From Bacillota bacterium (GTDB lineage Bacteria; Bacillota; Clostridia; Lachnospirales; Cellulosilyticaceae), in NCBI GenBank assembly GCA_023436395.1, contig JAEZJJ010000040.1:1-64000 (forward strand): DNA of 64,000 nucleotides, given 5' to 3'. How positions within the stretch are numbered: position 1 is the stretch's first letter; every line of letters begins with the position of its first letter. Under the pieces are notes generated by a model, which saw only the letters and a program-made list of their open reading frames with translations, searched no databases and was not told the DNA's origin. The position numbers and the translations under genes were made by a program. Positions 36,574-44,461 of the stretch are shown one piece after another.

Positions 36574-38646
36574 TTATATCACATTAAAAGCAGTTAAAAT
36601 ACTTTGATAAATAGCCTCAGCCCACTTATCTGTAAAGCTTGAGCTATTAAGTAAAGCGGCATCAGCGGCATTACTTATAAATCCTGTTTCAATTAAAACC
36701 GCTGTCATTTTAGTATTGCGTAAAACATATAAATCTGAACGTGCCTTAATACCTCTATTCTGCATACCACACTTATTCACTAATGCATTTTGTATAAGTT
36801 GAGCAACTTGTTTTCCTCTTATATCTGTAGTACTTGGATAATAAAGGGTTTCAGCCCCTCTAATGGAAGCCGATGCCGAATTATTATGAATACTCACAAA
36901 TAAGTCAGCTTCTATATCATTTGCTAAGGTTGTTCTAAATTCCAAAGTAGGATATACATCGGTTTCCCTTGTCATATATACTTTAATATTAGGATCAGCT
37001 TCTAATAATTTATATAATGCCATAGCTTGCTTATAATTAATAGTTTTTTCAGCTAGGTTATTCCCTACTGCTCCACTATCTGAACCACCATGACCTGGAT
37101 CTAATACAATAATTTGATCATATTTTTCTTTTGGCTTTACCAATTGTAATGAAATTTTATTTTGAGACTCAGAAACATTATAAGTAAATACTTTTTGTGT
37201 AAACACTATAATCTTAGTTGTCCCATTAGTAGTTACTTGTATTTTACTCACATTATTATCATTGATAACCATTGTACTATCTTTTATAAGATGACTATAA
37301 TCTTTACCTAAATCAAATGTAAGTTTTTTATCACGATACTCATCTGTTACTTTAATACTATTCATACTTAATCCCGAGAGATTAGAAAGTTCAATAGTAG
37401 GTTTACTTTGTGTTTTATATACTATAGTTTCTGGGGTTTCTTCTACAGGAGGAGTTTCTGTCTCTCCACATAAAGTTAATGTTGCTTCTACATAATCATT
37501 TGCCAACTCATAACTTATCTTATCTCTAAGTGAAATAGTTCCTTTTACTTGATTACCCTCATTTGTAATCTTAATTTCCTGTGCACATTTACCTTTTAGT
37601 TGTGACCATATCACATCTAATTCCATTGTGGCATGTGGTATAACAAACTCTAACTTATTTTTATCCTCAATATAGTTTAAATGAATTTGATCTTTACTTA
37701 GTCCTTTAAAATAAAGTTTTTCTGTCTGACCTGATGTACTATACTTTATCTGCTCTATCTTTTGATTTGTAAGTTCAAGAACAATACGTGTTCGATCTTC
37801 ATTGAGTGTTGCTTTAACTAATGCACCTGCTTTTAAATCTAATACAACCCTAGTTGTATCTGATGTAAATTGACTCGTTCTGATGCTTTTAATAAAAGTA
37901 TTGCTGGCAGGTGTAATTGTACTACTTAATTGACTCTTACTATTACCAATGTCAACAATTACCTTTCCTGCTTGTACTTGCACTTTTACATTTGATATAG
38001 GATTGGTAGCACTAATAACTGTTGTATGCTGATTATTCACCTCATTAACAGATACCTCCATTATTTTTGTCTCAGCATATTGCATAGAAGGAATTTGAAT
38101 TTGATGTTGGTTACTCGTTCCTATGTATTCTTGACTCGATACACTTGGTACTTCTTCTACTGAAGGCTTTTGCACTGTTGAAGTAGGTTCTGTAATAGAT
38201 ACTGTCCGCTTACTTCCATTCCAATCTACTTTAAATCCTAATTGCTCACTGATAAAGCGAACTGGTATCATTACTTTATCATTAATAATTTTTGCAGGTA
38301 CATCTAATTCCACTTTTTTACCGTTTAATAAAACAACTTTTTGATTAACTGTTAATATCATTGTTGTTCCCTTGTAGGTAACTGTTACTTGTTTTGCTTT
38401 TGCATCCCATCCTACAGTAGCACCCATAGGTGTGAATACTTCTCTAGCTGGCACCAGTACTCTTCCATCTAATTGAATGGGATTCATTGTTGTTGATATT
38501 TTTTCTCCATTCACATAAAGCGAAATAGGAGATAAATTATATTCATGAACCCTACCATCATAGACAATAGTTTCTGCCATTACTGACACTGCATTAGTAC
38601 AACATAAGGTTGCTACAAGTAGCATGATGCCCATTTTTTTACTCAT
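36574..38646 (-). CDS. Secreted N-acetylmuramoyl-L-alanine amidase, large multi-domain
   Basis: The product (690 aa) has a signal peptide (about 1-26), two copper-amine-oxidase-type stalk repeats (about 45-155, VLVPAREVFTPMGATVGW and VMIPVRFISEQLGFKV), an AMIN domain (about 200-300), a second AMIN-like beta domain (about 400-490) and a C-terminal Amidase_3 domain. Zinc and catalytic residues are visible in VLDPGHGGSDSG, the E of LAEKTINY, FVSIHNNS and LIETGFISN. It cuts the MurNAc-peptide bond of the wall. The ATG at 38646 has AAGGAGGAG upstream and starts the signal peptide; the frame extends to 38703 without support. It is a larger paralogue of the amidase at 18850. Confidence 0.93.
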   Translation of the reverse strand: MSKKMGIMLLVATLCCTNAVSVMAETIVYDGRVHEYNLSPISLYVNGEKISTTMNPIQLDGRVLVPAREVFTPMGATVGWDAKAKQVTVTYKGTTMILTVNQKVVLLNGKKVELDVPAKIINDKVMIPVRFISEQLGFKVDWNGSKRTVSITEPTSTVQKPSVEEVPSVSSQEYIGTSNQHQIQIPSMQYAETKIMEVSVNEVNNQHTTVISATNPISNVKVQVQAGKVIVDIGNSKSQLSSTITPASNTFIKSIRTSQFTSDTTRVVLDLKAGALVKATLNEDRTRIVLELTNQKIEQIKYSTSGQTEKLYFKGLSKDQIHLNYIEDKNKLEFVIPHATMELDVIWSQLKGKCAQEIKITNEGNQVKGTISLRDKISYELANDYVEATLTLCGETETPPVEETPETIVYKTQSKPTIELSNLSGLSMNSIKVTDEYRDKKLTFDLGKDYSHLIKDSTMVINDNNVSKIQVTTNGTTKIIVFTQKVFTYNVSESQNKISLQLVKPKEKYDQIIVLDPGHGGSDSGAVGNNLAEKTINYKQAMALYKLLEADPNIKVYMTRETDVYPTLEFRTTLANDIEADLFVSIHNNSASASIRGAETLYYPSTTDIRGKQVAQLIQNALVNKCGMQNRGIKARSDLYVLRNTKMTAVLIETGFISNAADAALLNSSSFTDKWAEAIYQSILTAFNVI

Positions 38647-38828
38647 GATGTCACTCCTCCTTAATGAACATACTTTGTGAAATTCTTTTTCATTATACCA
38701 CACGGCTTCAAATTATTACAAAGTTTTTTCATTAAAAAGTTAAGTTTTTCAACGTATTTTAACACTATAATATTTTTTCGTAACACTTTGTTAATATATT
38801 TAATATTCTATCAATCAAAATTATTTAA

Positions 38829-39557
38829 TCAGTCTATTAATTTTAAATTATCTATATCCATTTGATAGATAACATCCTTACGCTCCACAATAATTGTAAT
38901 TTTCTTTCTTAAAGCTTCATCCTGTTTAATTTTATTAATTAATTCTCTCGTTGGATTAATGGCATAGGGGTGCCCTACCATCTCTAGCATCGTTAAGTCA
39001 CCAGCAGTATCACCATAGCCATAACTCTTATTTAAATCAATATTATATTTTTGAGCCATCTCTAAGATTGCCTTTCTTTTACTCATGGCATCCCACATAG
39101 GAATAATTTTCCCACTATAGTATCCTTTTTCATCTAGTTCATACACTGTACCACGACAATCATCCATCTCATACTTTCTAGACATTTCCTTTACTAATTC
39201 ACTGGGTGAACCTGATATAGCAATAACTTTATTTTTTTGCTCTTGATGCCATTTTATTTGTTGCCTTGAAAAAGTATATACACGATCACCTTTTTGCTCT
39301 ACAACCCGTTTAGCTACATAAGCTATTTGATCTGCATTTAAACCTTTTATGGCTTCTGTATAAATATCTACCATTTTTAAAAGATACGTGTCATAGTCAC
39401 CTATACGCTTATCCCAATTTACAAAAGCAGGCTTTACATCTCTATACCATTTACTTTCGTCAATTAATTCATAAATTACCATTTTCTTGAAAACTTCTGT
39501 TATTAGTCCTTCTCTATAAATGGTTCCGTCAATATCAAAGAATGCTGCTGCAATCAT
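38829..39557 (-). CDS. HAD-superfamily (SerB-like, class IB) phosphatase
   Basis: The product (242 aa) has the HAD motif I nucleophile in FFDIDGT (Asp8, Asp10), motif II in AISGSP (around 114-119), a motif III lysine, and motif IV in GYGDTAGDLTML. The helical cap between motifs I and II is of the SerB/HAD-IB type. It would dephosphorylate a small metabolite; substrate is unknown. AGGAG precedes the ATG. It lies about 180 bases upstream of the large amidase gene with no terminator seen between them, so co-transcription is possible. Confidence 0.88.
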   Translation of the reverse strand: MIAAAFFDIDGTIYREGLITEVFKKMVIYELIDESKWYRDVKPAFVNWDKRIGDYDTYLLKMVDIYTEAIKGLNADQIAYVAKRVVEQKGDRVYTFSRQQIKWHQEQKNKVIAISGSPSELVKEMSRKYEMDDCRGTVYELDEKGYYSGKIIPMWDAMSKRKAILEMAQKYNIDLNKSYGYGDTAGDLTMLEMVGHPYAINPTRELINKIKQDEALRKKITIIVERKDVIYQMDIDNLKLID

Positions 39558-39721
39558 TTCTTTTTCTCCTTTAAAACTACTATTTGCATATATATTTCAA
39601 ATATATTATCATGTTTTTATAAACTATATTTTTCTAATAATACCAGAATCAACGTACTTACTCAATCTTTAATCAACGTTTATACTTAGATTTATTTTAA
39701 TGTACTCAGAAAGGATAAATT

Positions 39722-40603
39722 ATGTTTTCTTTAGAATCCCCATCACTTTATGAACTTATTTATTACTTTTTTATCTATAGTATTCTAGGCTGGACCATGG
39801 AAACAACTCTTAACTCCATTAAAAACAAATCTTTTATTAATCGTGGTTTCTTAACCGGTTGTTATTGTCCTATATATGGTGTTGGTATGTGCTGTATTTA
39901 TCTTTTCTGCATGCCTTTTTCAGATTACCCTTTTGCTGTTTTTATAGTTGGACTAATTGTTGCTACTAGTATTGAGTATATCACTGGTATGCTTATGGAA
40001 AAACTTTTTCGTACTTCTTGGTGGGATTATAGTCATCTAAAATATAATGTAAACGGGAAAATATGCTTGCGCATTTCATTTGTATGGGGAGTTCTTGCTG
40101 TCATTTTTACTTGCTATATTCACCCCTTATTTACTCTCCTTGTAAATAAAATTCCAGAGTTACCCTCAACTATTATACTGGCCATCCTTTCTATACTTTT
40201 TTTAATTGATTGTATTTTTAGTACTTTATCAGCTTTTAGACTCTCTACCAAATTACCTACTCTAGATTTATTTCGTAGTGAGCTTACCTCATTATTGGAA
40301 CAAAGCAAAAACTACCTGACTACAAAAGAAATTAAAAACTGGACGTCTACTTATATAACTCGTCTATCTATTTTAGATCTAATGGAAACACTTAAGTTTC
40401 GCCTACGAGATATCGGTGATGCTTCTTCTAAAAAACTTCATCAAGCTATTTCAACGTTATATACTAAATATATAGATCAAATTGAAAAATATAGTTTAGG
40501 TGAAAAACGTCTTCTTCGCGCTTTTCCACACTTATCTCTTTTGCATCGCAAGAAAGTTAATACTTCACAAGATACTTCATCTTCAAAAAAGGAGAATTTG
40601 TAA
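39722..40603 (+). CDS. PF06541-type membrane protein with helical cytosolic tail
   Basis: The product (293 aa) has about five transmembrane helices in residues 10-165 with the family features S-I-L-G-W-T-M-E, C-Y-C-P-I-Y-G and W-W-D-Y-S (PF06541, 'putative ABC-transporter type IV'). A 120-residue, charged, helix-rich C-terminal region follows (about 170-293) that the shorter paralogue at 29769 lacks. Its stop codon overlaps the start of the HD-domain gene (TAATG), implying translational coupling and perhaps a physical partnership. AAGGAT precedes the ATG. Transport function is unproven. Confidence 0.8.
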   Translation: MFSLESPSLYELIYYFFIYSILGWTMETTLNSIKNKSFINRGFLTGCYCPIYGVGMCCIYLFCMPFSDYPFAVFIVGLIVATSIEYITGMLMEKLFRTSWWDYSHLKYNVNGKICLRISFVWGVLAVIFTCYIHPLFTLLVNKIPELPSTIILAILSILFLIDCIFSTLSAFRLSTKLPTLDLFRSELTSLLEQSKNYLTTKEIKNWTSTYITRLSILDLMETLKFRLRDIGDASSKKLHQAISTLYTKYIDQIEKYSLGEKRLLRAFPHLSLLHRKKVNTSQDTSSSKKENL

Positions 40604-41088
40604 TGAAACTTAGTTACAGTGAACTTCATTATTTCAGATCTACTTTACAAGAATTAATGCCTTCCCCTTATATTCAAGAAATGCAATCTTATGTTCATCA
40701 TGGTCAAACTTCCTGTCTTGAGCATTGTTTATTTGTAGCTTATTTCAGTTACTTTCTTACCGTACGCCTTCACTTAAATCTAGATTCTAAAAGTATCATA
40801 CGAGGGGCTCTACTCCATGATTTCTTTCTTTACGATTGGCATATAAAAGGAGAACGCACTGGTCTACATGGCTTTAGTCATCCTAGAGCAGCTTTAAAAA
40901 ATGCTGAAAAATACTTTTCACTTAATGATAAGGAAAAAGATATTATATTAAATCACATGTGGCCACTCACCTTAAGATTTCCCCGTTTTAAAGAATCCTA
41001 TATTGTAAGTTTAGCTGATAAGTATTGTTCTATACTAGAAACCTTGAAAAAAGTACCACCTTCTATTATGTCATTACAATTGCCCTAA
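40603..41088 (+). CDS. HD-domain metal-dependent phosphohydrolase
   Basis: The product (161 aa) shows the HD fold: H in SCLEHCLFVA, HD in LLHDFFLYDWH, a later histidine in ILNHMWPL and an aspartate in SLADKYCS, giving a plausible H...HD...D metal site. It lacks the GYP box and the long insert of dGTPases or RelA/SpoT. Substrate is unknown. The start overlaps the stop of the preceding membrane protein gene by one base, so the two are probably made together. The GGAGAA upstream in the neighbouring gene can serve as ribosome binding site. Confidence 0.85.
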   Translation: MKLSYSELHYFRSTLQELMPSPYIQEMQSYVHHGQTSCLEHCLFVAYFSYFLTVRLHLNLDSKSIIRGALLHDFFLYDWHIKGERTGLHGFSHPRAALKNAEKYFSLNDKEKDIILNHMWPLTLRFPRFKESYIVSLADKYCSILETLKKVPPSIMSLQLP

Positions 41089-41099
41089 ATATATTCATC

Positions 41100-41151
41100 T
41101 AAAAAGAGTGAGACTCTATTACTTAAATGTATAGATATCTCACTCTTTTAT
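41100..41151. terminator. Bidirectional terminator between HD gene and M23 gene
   Basis: AAAAGAGTGAGA / TCTCACTCTTTT arms (41102-41113 and 41138-41149) with A and T tracts lie between converging genes. Confidence 0.8.
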
Positions 41152-41184
41152 TTAAATATACTCTAATAAAAATCTATTTAATTG

Positions 41185-42978
41185 TTAATACATGCTTACT
41201 GGATTAATAGGTGTACCATTTTTTCTGATTTCAAAGTGAATATGGTTACCTGTAGAATTGCCTGTGCTTCCTACCCCTGCAATATGTTGCCCCTGTGAAA
41301 CATTAGTCCCTACATTGACATACAAACTACTGCAGTGTGCATAATATGTTTGATACCCATTACCATGGTCTATGATAATTAACTTGCCATATCCACCACT
41401 ATTATATCCTGAGTAAATAACCTGGCCTGCTGCCGAAGCATAAATAGGTGTCCCTGCAGGCGCAGCATAGTCTACCCCCTTATGAAAACTTCCCCATCGT
41501 GAACCATAGCCCGAACTTAATCGCCCAGCACCTTTTAAAGGATGTATGAATTTTCCTGATGAAGAGCTTGGTTTACTACTACTTACCCCACTATTGCCGT
41601 TTGTATTAGTTCCATTATTTGTACCACTACTACTATTGTTACTTGTACTACTTCCACCATTTGTACTACCACTACTATTGTTACTTGTACTATTTCCACC
41701 ATTTGTACTACCACTACTATTATTACTTGTACTACTTCCACTATTTGTAGTTGGCTTAGTTACAACGGGTCTTTTCTTTGTACCATATGCAATTACTTTT
41801 ATTTTAGGTTCTTTAAGCACCTTTTCAGCTATAGTCTGGCGAGATACTTCTACCCCATTCACTTTAGTTACTTCTACTGTAAGTTGCTTTAAGCCATCAT
41901 AACCTTCTTGATAAACCTTTGTTTCATCCTCATACAAATCTGAAAACTCAACATACTCAATTTCTCCTGGTATCAATTCCTTAAAAATAGCTTCTTCTGT
42001 AGTAGAAATAGATAGAATTGGCTTTGAAACTTCTACATTAATTTGATCTCCAATTTGCATCGTTTTTTCATCTTCAATCTGAGGATTCATTTCCAAAATT
42101 CTATCCATAGTTGTTCCATGCTTTACAGCAATGTCCCATATATTGTCCCCTTGTTTTAACTCATAGGTAACTGTCTCTACTCTCTCATCTAATAAGGCTT
42201 TTTTAGTTTGTTCTGCTGTTAAAATCTTTTCTTTTTCTATATATATATTACGCACAGTTACTTCTTCATTAAAATCAAGTCCATTTATTTTACGTTGAAT
42301 TTTTTGACTTTCTTTTTCTTCACTGTTTACTTCAGTAGTTGTCTCTACTTGAATGCCTGCTACAGAAACCTTATTTGTCACTTCTTCTTGTGGCAGTGCA
42401 TCTTCTACTTGAACAGTCTCAACTTCCGATGCAATAGTTTCATTTTCCATTGGTTGTACTCCTAGTTCTTCCACATCTTCCTGAGCATTGTTTCCTTCTA
42501 CTGTTGCAACTTCCAGCGTTAGCTCCCCTTGAGCTGGTAAATATTCTTTTGCAATCTCTGTTAGAATTGTCTCTGCTGCATTCTGACTATCTATAACAGC
42601 ATAACTTACACCATCAACAAGTATTTCATAGGCTTCTATACCATAGCTAATATTTTCAGTTAGTGCCTTAGTTAATTCATCATAAGTATTCATTTCAGAT
42701 GCCTTACTATGTATTGGCTCTAATTCAAGGGTTTCATTAACTGCTATGTCTACTCCTATTTCTTTCTTAAGATTAGCTACAATTTCTTCATAAGCTAACT
42801 TAGCCTGATCTTTTTCTTTTATAACTGCTACAACTTCTCCATCTATTGAAATTGCATAAGCATTTTTTCTAGTACCATACCACAGTAAGCTACCACCTAC
42901 TAGTGTAATTACTACACCACTTACTATCATTTTTTTTACTTTTTTATTACTTTTAATACTTTCCATAAAGGACGGCAT
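41185..42978 (-). CDS. Membrane-anchored M23 peptidoglycan endopeptidase with LysM and G5 domains
   Basis: The product (597 aa) has an N-terminal signal anchor (about 15-37), a region resembling the DUF348/YabE-like helical part, a LysM module (about 275-320, YELKQGDNIWDIAVKHG), a G5 domain (about 325-400), a Ser/Asn/Gly/Thr repeat linker (about 410-470) and a C-terminal M23 domain. The zinc ligands are visible in GSFHKGVDYAAP and in GNHIHFEI, with YYAHCS between. It would cleave peptide cross-links in the wall. The start at 42978 has AAGGTG 7 bases upstream. A direct repeat resembling WalR sites lies in the promoter region (43044-43060). Confidence 0.92.
   Translation of the reverse strand: MPSFMESIKSNKKVKKMIVSGVVITLVGGSLLWYGTRKNAYAISIDGEVVAVIKEKDQAKLAYEEIVANLKKEIGVDIAVNETLELEPIHSKASEMNTYDELTKALTENISYGIEAYEILVDGVSYAVIDSQNAAETILTEIAKEYLPAQGELTLEVATVEGNNAQEDVEELGVQPMENETIASEVETVQVEDALPQEEVTNKVSVAGIQVETTTEVNSEEKESQKIQRKINGLDFNEEVTVRNIYIEKEKILTAEQTKKALLDERVETVTYELKQGDNIWDIAVKHGTTMDRILEMNPQIEDEKTMQIGDQINVEVSKPILSISTTEEAIFKELIPGEIEYVEFSDLYEDETKVYQEGYDGLKQLTVEVTKVNGVEVSRQTIAEKVLKEPKIKVIAYGTKKRPVVTKPTTNSGSSTSNNSSGSTNGGNSTSNNSSGSTNGGSSTSNNSSSGTNNGTNTNGNSGVSSSKPSSSSGKFIHPLKGAGRLSSGYGSRWGSFHKGVDYAAPAGTPIYASAAGQVIYSGYNSGGYGKLIIIDHGNGYQTYYAHCSSLYVNVGTNVSQGQHIAGVGSTGNSTGNHIHFEIRKNGTPINPVSMY
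41611..41745 (-). repeat. 42-bp tandem repeats in the M23 linker
   Basis: Slightly more than three 42-base units, for example with TTACTTGTAC recurring at 41639, 41681 and 41723 on the plus strand, encode a 14-residue repeat of Ser, Thr, Asn and Gly. This is the flexible linker between the G5 and M23 domains. Perfect or near-perfect units make copy-number change by slippage likely. Confidence 0.85.
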
Positions 42979-43043
42979 ATTGCTCACCTTCTTTTATTTA
43001 ATTTTAGTTTCTAGTCTATAAGACTATTTTACATATTTTAACT

Positions 43044-43065
43044 CGTAAATATTACGTAAATATTA
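43044..43065. promoter_or_regulatory. 11-bp direct repeat, WalR-box-like
   Basis: CGTAAATATTA occurs twice in tandem. Seen as hexamers it is CGTAAA-N5-CGTAAA, one base per half away from the WalR/YycF consensus TGT[AT]A[ATC]-N5-TGT[AT]A[ATC]. It lies about 65 bases upstream of the start of an M23 endopeptidase gene, the type of gene WalR controls in other Firmicutes. Confidence 0.45.
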
Positions 43066-43133
43066 ACTAAGTATTAAATACCTTATCCAATTTATGGAAA
43101 GTAGGCGGTGGATATAATTAGTATGGTCGTCTT

Positions 43134-43180
43134 CAAAAAAATAACGAATAAGCTTATTTTTTTGGCTTATCCGTTTTTTA
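43134..43180. terminator. Hairpin with U-tracts on both strands
   Basis: CGAATAAGC (43145-43153) and GCTTATCCG (43165-43173) pair with one mismatch and are flanked by A7 and T6 tracts. It may insulate the M23 promoter region from the gene behind it. Confidence 0.55.
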
Positions 43181-43243
43181 ACTTGTCATATATTGGCATT
43201 TATTATTATTTTTCTTCATTGATTTTAGCAGTACCATATATCA

Positions 43244-43292
43244 ATAAAAAATCTATCACTAAGTGCTCATACAATACTTAATGATAGATTTC
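43244..43292 (-). terminator. Terminator of the NrtR-like gene
   Basis: Sixteen-base arms with one mismatch (43249-43264 and 43276-43291) are followed on the minus strand by TTTTTTATTG, just after the stop codon. Confidence 0.8.
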
Positions 43293-43316
43293 TTACTTAT
43301 ATCTAGTGATACATCA

Positions 43317-44240
43317 TTATTCCAAAAAGTCATGTTGCCACTCTTCATTATATTGGTAATAATTGGCAGGTCTATGTCCTCGTTTTTGAACTATCTCTGT
43401 TTTCTTTACCATAGGTGCTATTTTTCTTCTAAAATTAGCCTTTAAAAGCTTTTTATCTAAAATAATCTCATATACCTTTTGAAGTTCACTTAATGTGAAA
43501 TACTCCGGTAATAAGGTAAACGCTAGAGGTGTATATTCAATTTTATTTTTCAAACGTTCTAGTCCCTTATCTATAAGTTTATAATGATCAAAAGCCAATT
43601 CTTCCTCATATCCTTCTAACTTTTCATAACTAACGGTCTTAATTGGGTAAGGTGTTTTTGCCTCATAGATTTCCTTAATTTGATAGCCTACTTTAATAGT
43701 TCCATCATCAGATTCTAATTTAAGTTCATAAGTTTCTACAAAGGCATAACCTTGCTTCCCACTAAAAGTAGGAATTTTCTTAATACTGAACCACTTAACA
43801 TCTTCTGTTGTACGATAGGCACTTGGCTTTAATTTGGATTCATCTACTAAAGCCATATAAGAAGTAGAAATAACCCTTGTACGTGGATCCCTCTCAACTT
43901 CTTCTTGATCCTCTCCTAAAGTATAAAGTTGTTCCAAATAAACATTACTTACATTTGTTTCATCTTTAATTTTGCGATAGGCCGCTTCTCTTAAGCCTTC
44001 TTTCATACCTACAAATCCCCCAGGCAACGCCCATTTTCCTAAAAATGGATGTTCTCCTCTTTTAACAAGTAGTACGCGCAATTCTTTTTCAGGCAACTTT
44101 CTAATATCTGGATTTTCTTTATCTCCTATAGTTAATAACAACATATCTACTGTTACAGAGGGTCTTTCATATCTAGCAATATCATAGTTCTTTAGAAATT
44201 CTTCTTCTGTTAACCCATTTTTATCTCTTAATAGGCTCAT
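43317..44240 (-). CDS. NrtR-like regulator: degenerate Nudix domain plus winged helix
   Basis: The product (307 aa) has an N-terminal Nudix-fold domain (about 25-170, GKWALPGGFVGMKEGL) and a C-terminal winged-helix-like region (about 225-300, with NFRRKIAP and the GHRPANYYQY end). In the Nudix box the essential R-E-x-x-E-E-x-G core reads R-K-I-K-D-E-T-N, so catalysis is probably lost, as in NrtR regulators that sense NAD-related metabolites. A regulatory role is therefore inferred; no NAD-biosynthesis gene is adjacent, so its targets are unknown. A weak GGTGAG precedes the ATG. It is monocistronic. Confidence 0.82.
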   Translation of the reverse strand: MSLLRDKNGLTEEEFLKNYDIARYERPSVTVDMLLLTIGDKENPDIRKLPEKELRVLLVKRGEHPFLGKWALPGGFVGMKEGLREAAYRKIKDETNVSNVYLEQLYTLGEDQEEVERDPRTRVISTSYMALVDESKLKPSAYRTTEDVKWFSIKKIPTFSGKQGYAFVETYELKLESDDGTIKVGYQIKEIYEAKTPYPIKTVSYEKLEGYEEELAFDHYKLIDKGLERLKNKIEYTPLAFTLLPEYFTLSELQKVYEIILDKKLLKANFRRKIAPMVKKTEIVQKRGHRPANYYQYNEEWQHDFLE

Positions 44241-44408
44241 TTACTCACCACTTCTCTACTTAATAATTTATATACGTATTCTACCATGTAATATAATAAG
44301 ATGAGAAGTTTTTTCGATAAAAATAGTATACTTTATTAACTTTTAGCCTATTTATATATTAAATATCACTATTTTATTTCTATTTCATAACATTTATACT
44401 TTAATATA

Positions 44409-44437
44409 TTGTAAAACAAACTAATTCACGATAAACT
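44409..44437 (+). promoter_or_regulatory. Candidate promoter of the SGNH hydrolase gene
   Basis: TTGTAA (44409-44414) and TAAACT (44432-44437) are separated by 17 bases, about 25 bases upstream of the start codon. Confidence 0.4.
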
Positions 44438-44461
44438 ATAGCTCGGAGGTGTACATTAACT

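Larger units (their letters stand above)
42979..43316. other. Intergenic region with two hairpins and a direct repeat, no gene
   Basis: This 338-base gap between the M23 gene and the NrtR-like gene holds the direct repeat at 43044-43065, a hairpin at 43134-43180 and the terminator of the NrtR-like gene at 43244-43292. A plus-strand TATAAT at 43112-43117 has no good -35 partner. No open frame of note was seen. Confidence 0.6.

Noticed and set aside
41546..41902. Plus-strand open frame rich in Leu/Pro/Val opposite the M23 gene
   Set aside because: It is the complement of the Ser/Thr/Asn/Gly repeats; no ribosome binding site and a clear gene on the other strand.
43112..43180. TATAAT followed by a hairpin terminator, considered as a small RNA gene
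   Set aside because: No acceptable -35 element at the right distance and the product would be only about 50 bases.
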